From: Sunxiuqinia sp965230765
GTDB lineage: Bacteria > Bacteroidota > Bacteroidia > Bacteroidales > Prolixibacteraceae
DNA: 64,000 bases
Direction of reading: 5' to 3'
Assembly: GCA_965230765.1 (NCBI GenBank)
Contig: CBDDLR010000002.1
Span: 496,001 to 560,000, forward strand
Shown here: positions 61,646 through 64,000 of the stretch, one piece after another
Layout: every line of letters starts with the position of its first letter
How positions within the stretch are numbered: the first letter of the stretch is position 1
Notes under the pieces: model-generated
Databases searched by the model: none
Told to the model about the DNA's origin: nothing
The model's input: the letters and a program-made list of their open reading frames with translations, nothing else
Made by a program: the position numbers and the translations under genes

Positions 61646-62833
61646 ATGCATCAGGTAAAACTTGCAGAAGATATTTTCTTCCTGGGGTATAACGACCGCA
61701 GGACTCATCTTTTTGAAAACATTTGGCCAATCCCTCACGGGGTGTCGTATAACTCGTACCTAATTAATGACGAGAAAATTGCGTTGATCGATACCGTTGA
61801 TCGTCAGTTTATTGATGATTATTTAGATCAGATTGAAGGGATTATTGGTGACAAACCAGTTGATTATTTGGTTATTAACCATATGGAGCCTGACCACTCA
61901 GGGGCGTTAAAAGCGATTGTTGCTAAATACCCGAACATTACCTTGGTAGGAAATAAAAAAACCTTCGGGTTCGTGGAAAGTTTTTACATGAAGCCTGAGA
62001 ATATTTTGGAGGTTCATGATGGACATAAACTGGAGTTGGGAAAAAATGTGTTGCAATTCCAAACCATTCCGATGGTACACTGGCCCGAAACAATGATCAG
62101 TTTTGAAGAAACGAATAAAATTTTGTTTGCCGGGGATGCCTTTGGTAGCTACGGAACGTTGGATGGTGGTGTATTTGATGATGAAATCAACCTTGAATTT
62201 TATGAGGTGGAGATCATGCGTTATTTCACCAATATTGTTGGTAAATATTGCCCTCACACACAACGTGCAATTAAAAAACTTGCACCACTAGATATAAAAA
62301 TGATTGCTGCCACTCACGGGCCTATCTGGCGTACCGACCTGAACTGGGTACTGAGCCGTTACAACAAGTGGAGTACCTACGATACTGATCCGGGTGTAAT
62401 TGTAGTTTACGGATCGATGTATGGTAACACGCAAAAAATGGCAGAAGTAATTGCACGCCAGCTTTCTGAGCGTGGCATTAAAGACATCCGTGTTTACGAT
62501 GCTTCAAAAACGCATTCATCATACATTATCAACGACATATTCAGGTACAAAGGATTTATTGTTGGTAGCTGTGCTTACAATAACGCCATGTTCCCGAACG
62601 TGCAAACCCTACTGACAACGATTGAGCATATGGGTATTAAAGATCATTACCTTGGGGTATTTGGAAACTACGCATGGAATGGCGGTGGTGTTAAAAACCT
62701 GATGAAGTTTGCTGAAAACATCAAGTGGGAGCTTGTTCACGACCCAATTGAAGAAAAAGGATCGTTGAAAAAAGACAAGTTTGAGCAATGCATTGAGCTT
62801 GCCAACGCAATGGCAGATAAGCTTTTGAAGTAA
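61646..62833 (+). CDS. FprA-type flavodiiron protein
   Basis: 395 residues. Diiron ligands: HMEPDHSG, VHWPETM, FAGDAFGSYG and ATHGPIWR; C-terminal flavodoxin domain YGSMYGNTQKMAEVIARQ. It reduces O2 or NO in the cytoplasm, protecting against oxygen. No rubredoxin gene adjoins. Ends in a strong terminator. Confidence 0.93.
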   Translation: MHQVKLAEDIFFLGYNDRRTHLFENIWPIPHGVSYNSYLINDEKIALIDTVDRQFIDDYLDQIEGIIGDKPVDYLVINHMEPDHSGALKAIVAKYPNITLVGNKKTFGFVESFYMKPENILEVHDGHKLELGKNVLQFQTIPMVHWPETMISFEETNKILFAGDAFGSYGTLDGGVFDDEINLEFYEVEIMRYFTNIVGKYCPHTQRAIKKLAPLDIKMIAATHGPIWRTDLNWVLSRYNKWSTYDTDPGVIVVYGSMYGNTQKMAEVIARQLSERGIKDIRVYDASKTHSSYIINDIFRYKGFIVGSCAYNNAMFPNVQTLLTTIEHMGIKDHYLGVFGNYAWNGGGVKNLMKFAENIKWELVHDPIEEKGSLKKDKFEQCIELANAMADKLLK

Positions 62834-62853
62834 AAATAATTACTCAAAATAAT

Positions 62854-62884
62854 AAGCCCTGACAGGTTATCCTGCCAGGGCTTT
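62854..62884 (+). terminator. Terminator of the flavodiiron gene
   Basis: AAGCCCTG-A-CAGG and CCTG-C-CAGGGCTT form a near-perfect hairpin around TTAT, followed by TT. It is between two convergent genes and may serve both. Confidence 0.7.
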
Positions 62885-62925
62885 ACTTTCCCATGAAAAC
62901 ACACAAATTAAACTAAACTATTTTG

Positions 62926-64000
62926 CTAAAGCGTTATTCCTGTTTTAAATATGGCTATTTCTTTAAAGCCACTTTCTTCATGTTTTAAAGATTTTCCGCT
63001 GGATATTTCAATGATGAATTGAATGAATATATCCAGTAATTCCTGCATGCTTTGATCTTCTGCCAATCCTCCTGCGTTAAAATCAATCCAGTGTTTTTTA
63101 CGATTATAAAGATTGCTGTTCGTTGAAATCTTCATGGTTGGAACAAAACTTCCAAATGGTGTTCCTCTGCCCGTAGTAAATAAAACCATTTGGCAACCAC
63201 TAAATCCCAACGCAGATGAGGCAACTAGATCGTTTCCTGGAGATGCTAATAAGTTTAATCCATTTTTACTGATTGGTTGGGCATATTCAAGTACATCAAC
63301 TACAGTCGCCTGTCCCCCTTTTTGGGTACATCCTAAAGATTTATCTTCCAATGTGGTTATTCCACCATCTTTATTCCCGGGTGATGGATTTTCATAAACG
63401 GGCAAGTCGTGTTTTAGGTAGTATTCTTTAAAGCCGTTGATCAAATTCACAGTCTTGTCAAATACTTCTTCATTTTCAGCTCTTTCCATCAAAAGGTGCT
63501 CAGCACCAAACATTTCCGGAACTTCAGTAAGTATGGTTGTTCCTCCCTGGCTAATTAGAAAATCGGAAAATGCGCCAACTAACGGATTAGCGGTAATACC
63601 GGAGAAGCCGTCAGAGCCTCCACATTTTAATCCAATTTTTAAATCAGAAAGCGGACAGGCCTCTCGTTTATCGTACCTCATCTCTTCGTACAAGTCGTTA
63701 ATCAAATCCAGTCCAACTTCAATTTCATCTTCCACCTCTTGTGAAACGAGAAACCTAATCCGCATTTTATTATAATTCCCAAGTAACTTCTCCAGATATT
63801 TTGCCTGGTTGTTTTCGCAGCCCAGACCTAAAACTAAAACAGCACCAGCATTAGGGTGGCTGATTAAACTGGCCAACGCTTTTTGGGTATTCAAATGGTC
63901 GTCACCAAGTTGCGAACACCCGTAGTTGTGTTTGAAAACTTCAATGCCATCAATATCTTCAGCAGGATTATTTTGCTTAAATAGTTTAATAATTTGCTCA
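62926..64000 (-). CDS. uxaA: Altronate dehydratase (UxaA family), C-terminal part; runs off window
   Basis: 358 codons visible and open to the right edge. HNYGCSQLGDDH, GAVLVLGLGCENNQ and GGSDGFSGITANPLVGAFSD are UxaA signatures (the Cys and His contact the metal/Fe-S site in the family). The enzyme dehydrates altronate to 2-keto-3-deoxygluconate in hexuronate use. An internal TTG near 63894 is not the start; the start lies past 64000. Confidence 0.9.
   Translation of the reverse strand, partial: EQIIKLFKQNNPAEDIDGIEVFKHNYGCSQLGDDHLNTQKALASLISHPNAGAVLVLGLGCENNQAKYLEKLLGNYNKMRIRFLVSQEVEDEIEVGLDLINDLYEEMRYDKREACPLSDLKIGLKCGGSDGFSGITANPLVGAFSDFLISQGGTTILTEVPEMFGAEHLLMERAENEEVFDKTVNLINGFKEYYLKHDLPVYENPSPGNKDGGITTLEDKSLGCTQKGGQATVVDVLEYAQPISKNGLNLLASPGNDLVASSALGFSGCQMVLFTTGRGTPFGSFVPTMKISTNSNLYNRKKHWIDFNAGGLAEDQSMQELLDIFIQFIIEISSGKSLKHEESGFKEIAIFKTGITL

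Noticed and set aside
63892..63894. TTG codon as the start of the right-edge gene
   Set aside because: The frame stays open to 64000 and the upstream part carries the conserved HNYGCSQLGDDH segment.

Overview
The window reads as chromosomal DNA of a Bacteroidota bacterium, most like the Marinilabiliales/Prolixibacteraceae branch (the order-level guess is inference). The reasons are many -7 boxes of the Bacteroidota type TAnnTTTG close upstream of genes, few Shine-Dalgarno sequences, typical Bacteroidota families (DUF4494, DUF4412, two-domain OmpA proteins, PPi-dependent phosphofructokinase, biosynthetic arginine decarboxylase, RlmD/TypA/ABC-F housekeeping genes), many secreted lipoproteins and a single sulfatase. 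No rRNA, tRNA or CRISPR array was recognised. Both ends cut genes: an SDR/DUF2867 protein on the left and altronate dehydratase (UxaA) on the right.

Layout. 1-7.6 kb: SDR, OmpA-type envelope protein, DinB-fold protein, PPi-phosphofructokinase, PQQ-propeller lipoprotein and QorB-like reductase. 7.7-12.9 kb is an accessory stretch: DksA/TraR zinc-finger protein, NTF2-like protein, a six-helix membrane protein, a bilobal aspartic protease with a PDZ-like tail, an intact RhuM gene, the collapsed remains of a restriction-methyltransferase gene, and a REP-like palindrome pair. 13-15 kb: arginine decarboxylase. 15.1-17.7 kb: an arsenic operon (arsR, exported ArsC-like phosphatase, arsC, acr3) behind two matching ArsR-type operators. 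17.8-29.8 kb: aminotransferase, GroES-like protein, sensor kinase, map, acyl-ACP thioesterase, miaA, Yip1, smpB, DUF4412, a membrane Fe-S reductase-like protein, yaaA, rlmD. 29.9-30.9 kb: a RAYT transposase framed by two copies of a four-palindrome block. 31-36 kb: ABC-F ATPase, rlmB, Lrp regulator, ammonium transporter. 36.2-40.1 kb: VWA protein divergent from a sigma/anti-sigma-like pair. 40.1-44.2 kb: lipid kinase, lipoprotein, typA, DUF4494.

44.3-47.0 kb holds a second HUH transposase whose coding sequence contains two palindromes, followed upstream by a compact four-gene cassette resembling a phage lysis module (signal-less amidase with a peptidoglycan-binding domain, two small membrane proteins, and an exported coiled-coil protein with a C-terminal membrane helix) with no other phage genes. 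47-64 kb: sulfatase, mnmA, PhnA-domain and Rid-family proteins, S41 protease, the nicotinamide riboside salvage pair pnuC/NadR-type kinase, S9 peptidase, a MITE-like element, a YdcF-like protein with an apparent inserted carbohydrate-binding module, cvfB, malQ, flavodiiron protein and uxaA.

Most of the window is ordinary core genome. The points I think most deserve a second look are the isolated lysis-like cassette, the two RAYT/palindrome systems, the R-M gene deleted down to its two ends while its RhuM partner stayed intact, the MITE-like element, and the regulatory repeats before arsR, amt and cvfB/malQ. All assignments come from reading the sequence; no database search was run.
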